This document shows, piece by piece, positions 37,064 through 45,804 of a stretch of 64,000 bases of DNA. The notes below the pieces were generated by a model, which worked only from the letters and a program-made list of their open reading frames with translations, was not told the origin of the DNA and did no database searches. The position numbers were made by a program, and so were the translations under genes. Location of the stretch: contig NZ_NEQV01000002.1 in assembly GCF_002799245.1 (NCBI RefSeq), positions 620,001 to 684,000 of the forward strand, given 5' to 3'. How positions within the stretch are numbered: the first letter of the stretch is position 1; each line of letters opens with the position of its first letter. This DNA comes from Stenotrophomonas maltophilia (GTDB lineage: Bacteria; Pseudomonadota; Gammaproteobacteria; Xanthomonadales; Xanthomonadaceae).

Positions 37064-37414
37064 ATGTACTGGATCGCACTCGTCCTGACCCTGCTGGTCG
37101 CACTGCTGCACGTGTATTTCCTGGTGCTGGAGATGTTCCTGTGGACCCGCCCGCTGGGCCTGAAGACCTTCCGCAACACGCTGGAGAAGGCCGAGACCAC
37201 GCGCGTGCTGGCGGCCAACCAGGGCTTGTACAACGGCTTCCTGGCGGCGGGCATCGTGCTGGGGCTGGTGATCGATCAGCCGGTGCTGGTGACGTTCTCG
37301 CTGGCCTGCGTGGTGGTGGCGGGGTGCTATGGCGCGTACAGCGTGAGCCGCCGCATTTTCATGATCCAGGCGCTGCCGGCGATCCTGGCGTTGGTGTTGC
37401 GGGCGGTAGCGTAG
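37064..37414 (+). CDS. DUF1304 small membrane protein
   Basis: 116 residues with four TM helices. The conserved features of the DUF1304 family are the acidic pair in LHVYFLVLEMFLW, the FRNTLEKAETTRVLAANQGLYNG loop and a GAYSVSR helix end. Function unknown. The stop TAG is immediately followed, at the next base, by the head of palindrome element D, as in three other places in the window. Confidence 0.88.
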   Translation: MYWIALVLTLLVALLHVYFLVLEMFLWTRPLGLKTFRNTLEKAETTRVLAANQGLYNGFLAAGIVLGLVIDQPVLVTFSLACVVVAGCYGAYSVSRRIFMIQALPAILALVLRAVA

Positions 37415-37740
37415 TTTCCAGCCAACGGCGCAGCCCCTCGTGGGTTGGTCGCGGAATGCGGGTCATGGGTTGGGTGTGGCGGGTGGGCCGTGCAGGGGAC
37501 GCTGCAAGTCCCCCTCCGGGGCCCGGCCCAGCCGCTGGCGGCTGTGCGTTCGGGCGCTTGCGAAGCAGTGCTTCGCAAGCAAAGCGCCCTCACCCCTGTA
37601 AGCTCGATGGCGCCATCCATGGCGCCAACGCCCCTGCACGGCCCACCCGCCACACCCCCAATAGTTTCCGTGTGCGGCCAGCCCACGGAGAAGAAAAAGA
37701 AGATCAAGAGCAACAGCAACAGCAACAGCGGGTCGCTGCG
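37415..37740 (+). repeat. Long nested palindrome element, copy D
   Basis: Head begins one base after the DUF1304 stop. Outer arms 37472-37498 and 37631-37657 are perfectly complementary over 27 bp. An extra nested hairpin (GCTTGCGAAG...CTTCGCAAGC) is inserted inside the loop, followed by the core (CTGTAAGCTCGATGGCGCC) and inner GGCGCCAT/ATGGCGCC. The tail has TTTCCGTGTGCGG and an A-rich run with an AACAGC triplication. No gene is seen in 37415-38084. Confidence 0.88.
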
Positions 37741-37763
37741 CTCGTGGGTTCTGCGCGCATGAA

Positions 37764-37787
37764 AAAAGCGGCCGCAGGGCCGCTTTT
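37764..37787. terminator. Hairpin between elements D and E, terminator-like both ways
   Basis: AAAAGCGGCC, loop GCAG, GGCCGCTTTT: a 10-bp stem with A/T flanks on both sides, exactly between the tails of two convergent palindrome elements. Confidence 0.7.
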
Positions 37788-38080
37788 GCTTTTGCTCTTC
37801 TTTCTTCTCTTGCGTGGGTGGACGCCACAGAGATCTGTCAGAGGCCGGAGGGGTGGGGCCGGGCGGGGTATCCGCGCCATGGGCCCGAGGCATGCCTCGG
37901 GCGGGTTGGGCAGGACGCCCAACCCCGGTCTTGCCGTGTGCGCAGGACAGCGCACACGAGCAAGCCGCGGCTAAGCCTACACGGACGTACTTGCGGCGTC
38001 CCCGCCCGGCCCCACCCCTCCGGCCCAACCGATAAACCGCATTCCGCGATCCACCCACGAGGGGCTGCGCCGTTCGCCGG
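37788..38080 (-). repeat. Long nested palindrome element, copy E (reverse)
   Basis: Mirror orientation to D. Outer arms 37843-37868 and 38000-38025 are perfectly complementary over 26 bp. The loop carries additional hairpins (GCCCGAGGCATGCCTCGGGC; GTGTGCGCAGGACAGCGCACAC region) and the core in reverse (GGACGTACTTGCGGCG). The head (read on minus, GCGCAGCCCCTCGTGG) ends 4 bp before the 3' end of the DUF4442 gene. Confidence 0.87.
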
Positions 38081-38084
38081 AACA

Positions 38085-38552
38085 CTACTTCGCCGGCGAC
38101 ATCCACATGTCGATGACCGCGCTGAACACTTCCGTCCCCGCACCATCGCGCACGCTGACCGTCACCGGCAGCGCATAGCCCTCGGCCGCGACCACAATCG
38201 GCTGTGCCGGCAGCGCCACAGCCTGCAGCCTGCCACGTGCCTTGGCCAGGTACTGCACCTGCATCCCCTTCGGGATCCAGCGCATGCCCTTCGGCAGTGA
38301 TGCGTCGACCATCAACCCGGCGGTCAGTTCGGCCAGGTTGCACATCGCGATCGCGTGCACCGTGCCGATGTGGTTGCGCACCTTGCGGCGGTCGTCCAGC
38401 GTGCCTTCGCAGCGGCCGTGTTCCAGGCGGGTGATGCGTGGCGCGATGCTGGCGAAGTAGGGGGCCTTGAAGCACACCGCGCGCGAGAACAGCCAGTTGC
38501 CGGCGGGCCAGCGCTGCAGGCGGTGGTAAAGCGAGAGCAGGGGCGTGGACAT
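38085..38552 (-). CDS. DUF4442 hotdog-fold protein (thioesterase-like)
   Basis: 155 residues. The hotdog fold is suggested by NHIGTVHAIAMCNLAELTAG, the core helix, and the following strand pair MQVQYLAKARGRLQAVALP. The family is related to PaaI-type acyl-CoA thioesterases. Downstream of fadE on the same strand with 75 bp between, so it could be the last gene of the fatty-acid operon; that is inferred from position. It ends against palindrome element E. Confidence 0.85.
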   Translation of the reverse strand: MSTPLLSLYHRLQRWPAGNWLFSRAVCFKAPYFASIAPRITRLEHGRCEGTLDDRRKVRNHIGTVHAIAMCNLAELTAGLMVDASLPKGMRWIPKGMQVQYLAKARGRLQAVALPAQPIVVAAEGYALPVTVSVRDGAGTEVFSAVIDMWMSPAK

Positions 38553-38627
38553 GGTGGGTATTCCGATCGGCGGATAAAGCGACGGCGGGCCAGGGCCCGC
38601 CGTCGAGGCAACGCGTTTGGCGGGCGA

Positions 38628-41105
38628 TCAGGCTGCCTGCGAATGCGGGTCCTTGTGCTGGCGGTCGTAGTAGCTGGCCGCGCGCAGTTCGTGGGTGTCG
38701 AAGTCGTCCACGGTGATGGTGTCCAGGGTCAGCGTGCGCAGTTCTTCCAGCAGGCTGCGCTCGTCCTGGGTGATCACGCCCTCGGCCACGGCTTCGTCCA
38801 GCTGCGCCTTGAAGTCCAGCGCCTCGATGCCCTTGCTCTTCAGCGCCTTCAGGAACTTGCGCTCCACCGGCTCGGCCATGATCGCCTTGCTCAGGTAGCT
38901 GTTGATGCGGCCACCCGGGTTGTTCTCGCACGGGGTCAGGAACACGCCACTGGCCAGGCGGTCGCGGGCTTCATTCGGCGCCATCAGCAGGGCGGCAACG
39001 CGGCGGCTCAGGCGGTCGCCCGGAGCCTCGGCACGACGGCCCAGCGGGAAGATCAGCGCCCACATCAGCCAGCCGATCGGACGGATCGGGAAGTTGCGCA
39101 GCGCGGCCGACAGCGACTCTTCGATCTTGTGCACGCTGTCATGGAAGGCCCAGGCCAGCAGCGGCTGGTCGGCCTGCGGTGCGCCTTCGTCGTGGTAGCG
39201 CTTGAGCATGGCGCTGGTCATGTAGACGTGGCTCAGCACATCGCCCAGGCGGCCGGACAGCGACTCCTTGAACTTCAGCTTGCCGCCGAGGGTCATCATC
39301 GAGATGTCGGCCATCAGCGCCAGGTTGGCCGAGTAGCGGTCCAGCTTGCGGAAGTAGCGGCGGGTATAGGCGTCGCCCGGGGCGGCACCGAAGCGCGCGC
39401 CGGTCAGGCCGAACCAGAACGAACGCACGGCATTGGAGATGCCGAAACGGATGTGGCCGAACAGGCTGCGGTCGAAGTCCTGCAGGCCGGCACGGGTATC
39501 CGGGTCCTGCGCGGCCTTCATTTCCTTCAGCACCCACGGGTGGCAGAGGATCGCACCCTGGCCGAAGATCAGCAGGCTGCGGGTCATGATGTTGGCGCCT
39601 TCCACGGTGATCGCGATCGGCGCGGCCTGCCAGCTGCGGCCGGCAAAGTTGCGCGGCCCCAGGATGATGCCCTTGCCGCCGATCACGTCCATCATGTCCG
39701 AGATCACTTCGCGGCTCATGTTGGTGCAGTGGTACTTGGCGATCGCCGACGGCACCGACGGCACGTCGCCGCGGTCAACGGCGGCAGCCGTGGCCTGCGA
39801 CAGCGCGCTGATCTTGTAGGCCTTGCCGCCGATGCGGGCCAGCGCTTCTTCCACGCCCTCGAAGCGACCGACCGACAGGCCGAACTGCTTGCGGATGCGT
39901 GCATAGGCGCCGGTCACGGCGGCACCGGCCTTGGCACCGCCGCTGGCGGTGGACGGCAGGGTGATCGAGCGGCCCACGGCCAGGCACTCGTTGAGCATGT
40001 TCCAGCCCTTGCCGGCCATGGCGGCGCCACCGATCAGCTGGGTCAGCGGAATGAACACGTCCTTGCCGCGGATCGGGCCGTTCTGGAACGTCGAGTTCAG
40101 CGGGAAGTGGCGACGGCCAATTTCAACGCCGGCGGTGTCGCGCGGCAGCAGGCCCAGGGTGATGCCGATGTCGCGGGTCTGGCCGATCAGGCCGTCCGGG
40201 TCGTACATGCGGAAGGCCAGGCCGATCAGCGAAGCGACCGGGGCCAGGGTGATGTAGCGCTTGTCGAAGGTCAGCTTGACGCCGAGCACCTGCTCGCCGT
40301 TCCACTCGCCCCTGCAGACGATGCCGTAGTCCGGAATCGAGGTGGCGTCGGAGCCGGCGAACGGACCGGTCAGGCCGAAGCAGGGCACTTCGCGGCCATC
40401 GGCCAGGCGCGGCAGGTACTGGTCCTTCTGTTCCTGGGTGCCGTAATGCACCAGCAGTTCACCCGGGCCCAGCGAGTTCGGCACGCCGACGGTGGAGCTG
40501 ACCACCGAAGACACCGAGGCCAGCTTCTGGATCACCTTGTGGTGGGCCAGCGCGGAGAAGCCCAGGCCGCCGTATTCCTTCGGGATGATCATGCCGAAGA
40601 ACTTGTTCTTCTTGATGAAGGCCCACAGTTCCGGCGGCAGGTCAGCGTGGACGTGGGTGATTTCCCAGTCGTTGACCATCGTGCACAGCTCTTCCACCGG
40701 GCCATCAAGGAAGGCCTGTTCCTCGGCGGTCAGCTGCGGCTTGGGATAGTTGAGCAGGATGTTCCAGTCCGGATCACCGGTGAACAGTTCGCCCTCGAAA
40801 CCGACCGAACCGGTTTCCAGCGCGATGCGCTCGGTCTGCGACAGCGGCGGCAGCACCTTGCGGAACACCTTCATCATCGGGCCGGTCAGCAGCGGCTTGC
40901 GGATGAACGGCAGCAGCAGCGGCACCGCGATGACGGCCAGCACGGCGGCCGCGACGATCGTGGCGGTCTGGTTGACATAGGGGATGAACCAGCAGGCGGC
41001 CAGCAGGGCCACGCTGATCAGCGTCCAGGTAACCAGCCGCATGCGGTGGTAGGCGACGAAGGCGCCTGCCAGCAGCAGGGCGAGGAAGGGAAGAACGATG
41101 CTCAT
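38628..41105 (-). CDS. fadE: Acyl-CoA dehydrogenase FadE
   Basis: 825 residues, close to E. coli FadE (814) and about twice a standard acyl-CoA dehydrogenase. Two or three N-terminal hydrophobic segments (about 5-65) suggest membrane attachment. The dehydrogenase body (about 120-520) has FGMIIPKEYGGLGFSALAHH, CFGLTGPFAGSDATSIPD at the FAD/substrate site and FEGVEEALARIGGKAYKI. A C-terminal DUF1974 region follows. It carries out the first oxidation of beta-oxidation with FAD. Start ATG at 41105 overlaps the hydrolase stop as ATGA, so both come from the regulated promoter near 42020-42054. Confidence 0.95.
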   Translation of the reverse strand: MSIVLPFLALLLAGAFVAYHRMRLVTWTLISVALLAACWFIPYVNQTATIVAAAVLAVIAVPLLLPFIRKPLLTGPMMKVFRKVLPPLSQTERIALETGSVGFEGELFTGDPDWNILLNYPKPQLTAEEQAFLDGPVEELCTMVNDWEITHVHADLPPELWAFIKKNKFFGMIIPKEYGGLGFSALAHHKVIQKLASVSSVVSSTVGVPNSLGPGELLVHYGTQEQKDQYLPRLADGREVPCFGLTGPFAGSDATSIPDYGIVCRGEWNGEQVLGVKLTFDKRYITLAPVASLIGLAFRMYDPDGLIGQTRDIGITLGLLPRDTAGVEIGRRHFPLNSTFQNGPIRGKDVFIPLTQLIGGAAMAGKGWNMLNECLAVGRSITLPSTASGGAKAGAAVTGAYARIRKQFGLSVGRFEGVEEALARIGGKAYKISALSQATAAAVDRGDVPSVPSAIAKYHCTNMSREVISDMMDVIGGKGIILGPRNFAGRSWQAAPIAITVEGANIMTRSLLIFGQGAILCHPWVLKEMKAAQDPDTRAGLQDFDRSLFGHIRFGISNAVRSFWFGLTGARFGAAPGDAYTRRYFRKLDRYSANLALMADISMMTLGGKLKFKESLSGRLGDVLSHVYMTSAMLKRYHDEGAPQADQPLLAWAFHDSVHKIEESLSAALRNFPIRPIGWLMWALIFPLGRRAEAPGDRLSRRVAALLMAPNEARDRLASGVFLTPCENNPGGRINSYLSKAIMAEPVERKFLKALKSKGIEALDFKAQLDEAVAEGVITQDERSLLEELRTLTLDTITVDDFDTHELRAASYYDRQHKDPHSQAA

Positions 41106-42019
41106 GAGCGTGCTCCGGTGACGTGCTCGTTTGTGGCGGACGAAGCCGCAGCGTCCGCTGCGGGCAACACGTCCAGATAGTCCAACACAGTAGCGGTAAA
41201 GGCGTCGTTGTCATCGCCGGCGACCATATGCGTGGCCTGCGGCAGCTGTACATGGCGCGCATGCGGCGCCAACGCCAGGAATTCGGCCACGGTCTGCGGC
41301 GTGACCAGGTCGCTGCGGCCGCCGCTGACCAGCAGCAGTGGGCACTTCACCTGGCGCGCGGCCTCGGCCAGTGCGTCCTGGTGCTGTTCGCTGTCGCGGG
41401 CCAGCTCGGCCACCAGGCGCGGATCCCAGTGCCAGCGCCAGCGGCCGTGGCCGTCCTCGCGCAGCAGCGCACGCAGCGACTGCTCGGATTTGCGCGGACG
41501 GTGCGGCATGTACGCCGAGATCACGTCTGCGGCCTGGGTCAGCGAGGCAAAGCCGTCAGGATGGGCGGTCATGAAGGCGAGGATGCGCTCGACACCGGCG
41601 GTATCCCAGCGCGGGGTGATGTCGACCAGCACCATCGCCGAGAACAGGCCCGGCCAGCGCGACTCGGCCAGCAGGCCGAACAGGCCGCCCATCGAAGCGG
41701 CAACCAGTACCGGCGGACGCGGCTGCTCACCGGCCAGCACGATCAGGTCGTCGGCGAACTGTTCGCCGTGATAGGGCAGGTCGGCGGCATTCCAGTCGGA
41801 ATCGCCATGGCCGCGGGCGTCATAGGCCAGCGTCTGCAGGCCGGCCGCGTTCAGTGCATGGGCGGTGGCATTCCAGGCATGCCGGGTCTGGCCGAAGCCA
41901 TGCGCGAACAGCACCCGGCCGCGCCGGCCATGGTCGCTGGCGGTCGCCGCCAGGCGGGCGCCATGGGCGGCGTCCAGGCGCAGGTCATGGAACGCAGCGG
42001 GAGTTGGGGACGTAACCAT
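41102..42019 (-). CDS. Alpha/beta hydrolase co-transcribed with fadE
   Basis: 305 residues from ATG 42019. Oxyanion-hole HGFGQTRHAW, nucleophile elbow VAASMGGLFG (AxSMG instead of GxSxG), acid Asp in LVSGGRSDLVTP and His in QATHMVAGDDND make a complete triad. It is probably an esterase or thioesterase acting on acyl substrates. Its stop overlaps the fadE start by 4 nt. There is no Shine-Dalgarno sequence before the ATG, and the predicted transcription start coincides with it, so the message may be leaderless. Longer in-frame starts up to 42130 would run through the operators and are unlikely. Confidence 0.88.
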   Translation of the reverse strand: MVTSPTPAAFHDLRLDAAHGARLAATASDHGRRGRVLFAHGFGQTRHAWNATAHALNAAGLQTLAYDARGHGDSDWNAADLPYHGEQFADDLIVLAGEQPRPPVLVAASMGGLFGLLAESRWPGLFSAMVLVDITPRWDTAGVERILAFMTAHPDGFASLTQAADVISAYMPHRPRKSEQSLRALLREDGHGRWRWHWDPRLVAELARDSEQHQDALAEAARQVKCPLLLVSGGRSDLVTPQTVAEFLALAPHARHVQLPQATHMVAGDDNDAFTATVLDYLDVLPAADAAASSATNEHVTGARS

Positions 42020-42033
42020 ACTTGCTAGTATGG
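42016..42033. promoter_or_regulatory. Operator O1, perfect 18-bp dyad
   Basis: CCATACT-TGCT-AGTATGG; 7-bp arms perfectly complementary. It covers the minus-strand -10 box and the hydrolase start codon. Likely TetR site, since a TetR gene is divergent 140 bp away. Confidence 0.75.
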
Positions 42034-42054
42034 ATTGCTTCGGGGGGAAGTCAA
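42027..42054 (-). promoter_or_regulatory. Promoter of the hydrolase-fadE operon
   Basis: On the minus strand TTGACT (42054-42049), 16-nt spacer, CATACT (42032-42027). A start about 7 nt on falls at 42019-42020, the first base of the hydrolase ATG. Confidence 0.6.
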
Positions 42055-42069
42055 TACTGCACGGTATGG
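42052..42069. promoter_or_regulatory. Operator O2, imperfect dyad related to O1
   Basis: CAATACTGCACGGTATGG; matches O1 in most positions, centred 36 bp from it, and overlaps the -35 box of the hydrolase promoter. Confidence 0.6.
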
Positions 42070-42172
42070 TGCGCTGCGGAAGGTGCCTGAATGGCCCCGC
42101 CCGAGGGCTCCAGGATGGTTCCGACCGCAACCGCGTACTGCAACGAACCCCGGCGTATGGTTAAATCAGCCC

Positions 42173-42775
42173 ATGAATCAACCTGACGCTTCCGCCGGCG
42201 AACCGCGCGCCGGCCGCAACAGCCGCCTGAGTGCCGAAGACTGGGCCCAGGCGGCCCTCGATCTGATTGCTGAACAAGGTGTCGGCGCCGTCGCGGTGGA
42301 GCCGCTGGCACGGCGGCTCGGCGTCACCAAGGGCAGTTTCTACTGGCATTTCCCTTCGCGCGATGCCTTGCTGCAGGCGGCGCTGGAACGCTGGGAACTG
42401 TTCGAACAGGAACAGGTGTTCGGCAGCCTGGAAGACGTGCCGGATCCGCGCGTGCGCCTGCGCCAGCTGTTCCAGATGGTGGCGCATGAAGTGCAGCCGC
42501 ACATCATCTACAGCGAGCTGCTGAAGGCATTGGATCATCCGATGGTGCGGCCGGTGATCGACCGCGTCTCGCAGCGCCGCCTTGATTATCTGGTCGCCTC
42601 GTTCCGCCAGGCCGGGCTCAGCTCGACCGATGCGCGTCATCGCGCACGTCTTGCCTACGCCGCCTATGTCGGCTTCCTGCAGTTGTCGTTGCAGCTGCAG
42701 CAACCCAAGCAGGCGCGCGAGGATTTCGAAGCGTACGTCGAGCATCTGATCGAGACGCTGATTCCGAACGGATGA
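42173..42775 (+). CDS. TetR-family regulator, probable repressor of the hydrolase-fadE operon
   Basis: 200 residues from ATG 42173. The helix-turn-helix spans about residues 20-65 (ALDLIAEQGVGAVAVEPLAR, then GVTKGSFYWHFPSRDALLQA). The C-terminal ligand domain includes ARLAYAAYVGFLQLSLQLQQ. It is divergent from the hydrolase-fadE operon, whose promoter is overlain by two similar dyads. By analogy with PsrA- and FadR-type control, acyl-CoA or a fatty acid is a likely ligand; the sequence does not show this. It ends in a strong terminator. Confidence 0.9.
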   Translation: MNQPDASAGEPRAGRNSRLSAEDWAQAALDLIAEQGVGAVAVEPLARRLGVTKGSFYWHFPSRDALLQAALERWELFEQEQVFGSLEDVPDPRVRLRQLFQMVAHEVQPHIIYSELLKALDHPMVRPVIDRVSQRRLDYLVASFRQAGLSSTDARHRARLAYAAYVGFLQLSLQLQQPKQAREDFEAYVEHLIETLIPNG

Positions 42776-42798
42776 GCGCCAGGGAATGATGTGGAAGC

Positions 42799-42828
42799 AA
42801 GGCCGCGGCGACACCGCGGCCTTTTTTG
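42799..42828 (+). terminator. Intrinsic terminator of the TetR gene
   Basis: AAGGCCGCGG, 5-nt loop, CCGCGGCC, TTTTTT. Confidence 0.93.
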
Positions 42829-42866
42829 TTGTGCGCTGGCCAATTGTCTCCATGCGGCGCAAAGAA

Positions 42867-42890
42867 CAACGGCCCCTTGCGGGGCCGTTG
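42867..42890 (-). terminator. Hairpin after the TonB-dependent receptor gene
   Basis: CAACGGCCCC, loop TTGC, GGGGCCGTTG: 10-bp perfect stem 26 bp past the receptor stop; on the minus strand followed by TTCTTT only, so a weak U-tract. Confidence 0.7.
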
Positions 42891-42915
42891 CTGCATCAGC
42901 TGATCAGGCTGCCGA

Positions 42916-45804
42916 TCAGAACTTCTGCTTGTACTGCATGTACATGAAGCGACCGATGTCGTAACCACCGTAGTAGGAGTACTGCGAGTTCGGCGCCGAG
43001 TACATCTGCGGGCCGTAATGGTCGAACACGTTACGCGCGCCCACGGCGATGGTTGCATTCCACGGTGCGTTCCAGGAGACCTGGACGTCGTGGAAGGTGG
43101 TGGCGCCACGGCGGTTCATCGGCTGGTTGCGTGCCGGATCCGGCGAGCCGAAGTCAGGCAGGCTGCACTCGGTCGAGAAGTAGCACTGTTCCTTCACGCT
43201 GGAGAAGTAACGGGTACCCCAGGTGATGCCCCAATCGCCGTATTCCCAGCCCAGCACCAGGTTCGAACGCAGGCGGAAGTTGCTGCTGAAGCCATTGAGC
43301 ACCGACACCGGAACCGACTCGGCATTGGTGGTCTTCAGCACGTTCTTGCTGACGTAGGTGTTCTGCAGGTTGGCGTTGAAGCTGCCCCAGCTGCTGGTTT
43401 CGAAGCGATAGGCCACATCGAAGTCGAAGCCTTCGGTTTCCTGGTAACCGGCATTACGCGGTGCGTACGTCAGGTTCGTCACGATGCCGCGGGTTGCGTC
43501 GCGGGTGAACGAGTTGCAGCGGTCGGCGATGCCGAGCACGTAGCAGTCGTTGAGCTGGGTGGTCGGATCGTCGGTGACGATGGTGTTGGTGATCTTGATG
43601 TTCCACCAGTCCAGGCTCATGTTCAGGCCCTGGGCGAAGGTCGGGCTCCACACCAGGCCAACCGTCTTGGACTTGGACTTTTCCGGAGTCAGGTTCGGGT
43701 TGGAGACGGCGTTGAACGGCACCGGGCTCTGCTCATCCTGGCCTTCCGCCGGGACGTAACCCTGCTTCAGCTGGCGGAAATTCGGGGCCAGTGCGCCCAG
43801 GGCGGCGGCGCAACGCTGGGCGGTGGCCGGATCGCTGGCAGCCAGACCGAAATCGGTATCGCACGGATCGGTGAAGTAGGCGAAGGTCTGCGAGCTGCCG
43901 CCGTACAGGTTGTCGATGGTCGGCGCGCGGAAGCCTTCGGCGTAGGTTGCACGCACCAGCAGCTGGTCGATCGGCTTCCACTTCAGGCCGAACTTGTTGT
44001 TGGTGGTGTTGCCGAAGGTGTTGTACTTCGAGTAGCGCGATGCGGCGTTGAAGCTCAGTTCCTTGGCACCCGGCAGGTCAGCCAGGATCGGAACGTTCAG
44101 CTCCAGATAGACTTCGTTGACGTTGTAGCCACCACCGGTCGGGCCGGCGGCCAGATCGGTCGAGTAGCCCGACTGCGACAGCGCATCCGGAACGTAGGTG
44201 CCCTTGTCTTCGCGGTACTCGTAACCCAGTGCGAAGCCCAGGTCGCCGGCGGGCAGGGTGAACAGGCTGCCGGCGATGTTCGCGTAGTAGGTCTTGGTGG
44301 TGACTTCACCGGTGTTCTTGGTGGTCGGGAACAGGAACTGCTGCAGGGCAGGATTGCCGGTCAGGCCGCCGTCGCCGGTACGTCCGTACGGAATGGCCGG
44401 ATTCCACGGAATGCAGCCGCCCGGGCCCGGGCCATAGATCGGGTTGGTGCCTGCGGCCAGGCCGGCGGCTGTGCCGCACTCGACGCGGCCGGTGGCCGGG
44501 TTGAGGAACGACGCACCGGTGGCCTGGGTGACCGCCAGCATGTTGTAGTTGCCGGTCTGGGTCTGCAGGTTCTCCGAATTCTGGTAGATGTAGCCGGCTT
44601 CCCAGTCGAAGTACTTGTCATTGAACTGGAAGCTGCCCTGCAGGGCGCCAGTGAAGCGGAAGGTGGTCAGCTTGTTGGTTGACAGACGCGGCACTTCCCA
44701 GCCACGGCGGATGAAGCCCATGTCGGTGCCGAACGGGTTGTAGTAGCTGTCCTGCGAGAGCACGGTACCCAGCTGGCGCTCGTAGTCGGCCGACTGCAGC
44801 GGATAACCGGCGACCTGGGCCTGCGACTCGCGACGGGTGTACAGCAGGTCGGAGACGAAGCGGATGTTGTCGGTCAGGTCGTACTGCACGTTTGCGAACA
44901 CCGAGCGACGCTTGGTCGGCGTCAGCAGGTGCATCTGCTCGTTGGAGTTGCTGACGTCACCGGTGATCGGGGTGAGGTCGGTCTCGTGATAGGCGTTCGG
45001 ATCGAACGGATTCCCGCCACGGTTCAGCGTCAGCAACGGCGCATTCGGATCATTGACGTCATAGATCGCGCCCCACTGGCTGACCGAGGTCCAGCCGCGG
45101 TCCGGGTGGCGATCCGTGCGCTGCGACTTGCTGAACCAGCGATCCTTGGCCCAGACGGCCTTTTCTTCGGCGTATTCGGCGCCGATGGTGACCGAACCAC
45201 GATCACCGGTGAAGCCGGCCACGAAGTCGAAGCTGCTCTTCTGGCCATCGCCTTCGCCGTACTGGCCGACGTAGGCATTGGCTTCCAGGCCCTGGAAGTT
45301 CTTGCGGGTGATGATGTTGATCACGCCGGCAATCGCGTCGGAGCCGTAGATCGACGAGGCACCGTCCTTCAGCACGTCGATGCGTTCGACGATGGACGAC
45401 GGAATCTGCGACACGTCCTGCAGGCCGCTGACGCTGGCGCCGAGGCGCTTGCCGTCAACCAGCACCAGGGTGCGCTCGGCACCGAGGTTGCGCAGATCGA
45501 TGTAGAAGCCACCGACGGCTTCACCGGAGGACAGCGGCTCGGAACGGCTGATGGCCGGGCTGCCGGCGGCAGAGATGTTCTGCAGGACGTCGGCAACCGT
45601 CTTGAAGCCGCTCTTCTCGATCGAAGCACGGCTGATGCTCAGAACGGGCTGGGCGGTTTCGGTATCGACCTGACGGATGCGCGAACCGGTGACCTCGATA
45701 CGGTCGAGGTTGGTGGCTTCCTGGGCGTGGGCCGTCGCGGTGGTGGCACCGGCGACAAGCGCGATTACAACTGCGTCACGCAGCTGGCTGGACTTGAGTT
45801 TCAT
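42916..45804 (-). CDS. TonB-dependent outer-membrane receptor
   Basis: 962 residues. The signal peptide (about 1-27) ends AHAQEATN. The TonB-box region DRIEVTGSRI is followed by the plug domain (about 45-170; VADVLQNISAAGSPAISRSE, RTLVLVDGKRL, VERIDVLKDGASSIYGSDAI). The rest is a 22-stranded barrel ending in the C-terminal Phe (YMQYKQKF). This subfamily is expanded in xanthomonads and takes up carbohydrates, peptides or siderophores. The ligand cannot be told. It is preceded by an AT-rich 300-bp region with a palindrome, suggesting regulated expression, and followed by a hairpin. Confidence 0.94.
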   Translation of the reverse strand: MKLKSSQLRDAVVIALVAGATTATAHAQEATNLDRIEVTGSRIRQVDTETAQPVLSISRASIEKSGFKTVADVLQNISAAGSPAISRSEPLSSGEAVGGFYIDLRNLGAERTLVLVDGKRLGASVSGLQDVSQIPSSIVERIDVLKDGASSIYGSDAIAGVINIITRKNFQGLEANAYVGQYGEGDGQKSSFDFVAGFTGDRGSVTIGAEYAEEKAVWAKDRWFSKSQRTDRHPDRGWTSVSQWGAIYDVNDPNAPLLTLNRGGNPFDPNAYHETDLTPITGDVSNSNEQMHLLTPTKRRSVFANVQYDLTDNIRFVSDLLYTRRESQAQVAGYPLQSADYERQLGTVLSQDSYYNPFGTDMGFIRRGWEVPRLSTNKLTTFRFTGALQGSFQFNDKYFDWEAGYIYQNSENLQTQTGNYNMLAVTQATGASFLNPATGRVECGTAAGLAAGTNPIYGPGPGGCIPWNPAIPYGRTGDGGLTGNPALQQFLFPTTKNTGEVTTKTYYANIAGSLFTLPAGDLGFALGYEYREDKGTYVPDALSQSGYSTDLAAGPTGGGYNVNEVYLELNVPILADLPGAKELSFNAASRYSKYNTFGNTTNNKFGLKWKPIDQLLVRATYAEGFRAPTIDNLYGGSSQTFAYFTDPCDTDFGLAASDPATAQRCAAALGALAPNFRQLKQGYVPAEGQDEQSPVPFNAVSNPNLTPEKSKSKTVGLVWSPTFAQGLNMSLDWWNIKITNTIVTDDPTTQLNDCYVLGIADRCNSFTRDATRGIVTNLTYAPRNAGYQETEGFDFDVAYRFETSSWGSFNANLQNTYVSKNVLKTTNAESVPVSVLNGFSSNFRLRSNLVLGWEYGDWGITWGTRYFSSVKEQCYFSTECSLPDFGSPDPARNQPMNRRGATTFHDVQVSWNAPWNATIAVGARNVFDHYGPQMYSAPNSQYSYYGGYDIGRFMYMQYKQKF

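Noticed and set aside
43018-44682. A 554-codon plus-strand frame opposite the TonB-dependent receptor
   Set aside because: Antisense shadow of a receptor gene with full signal peptide, plug and barrel on the other strand.
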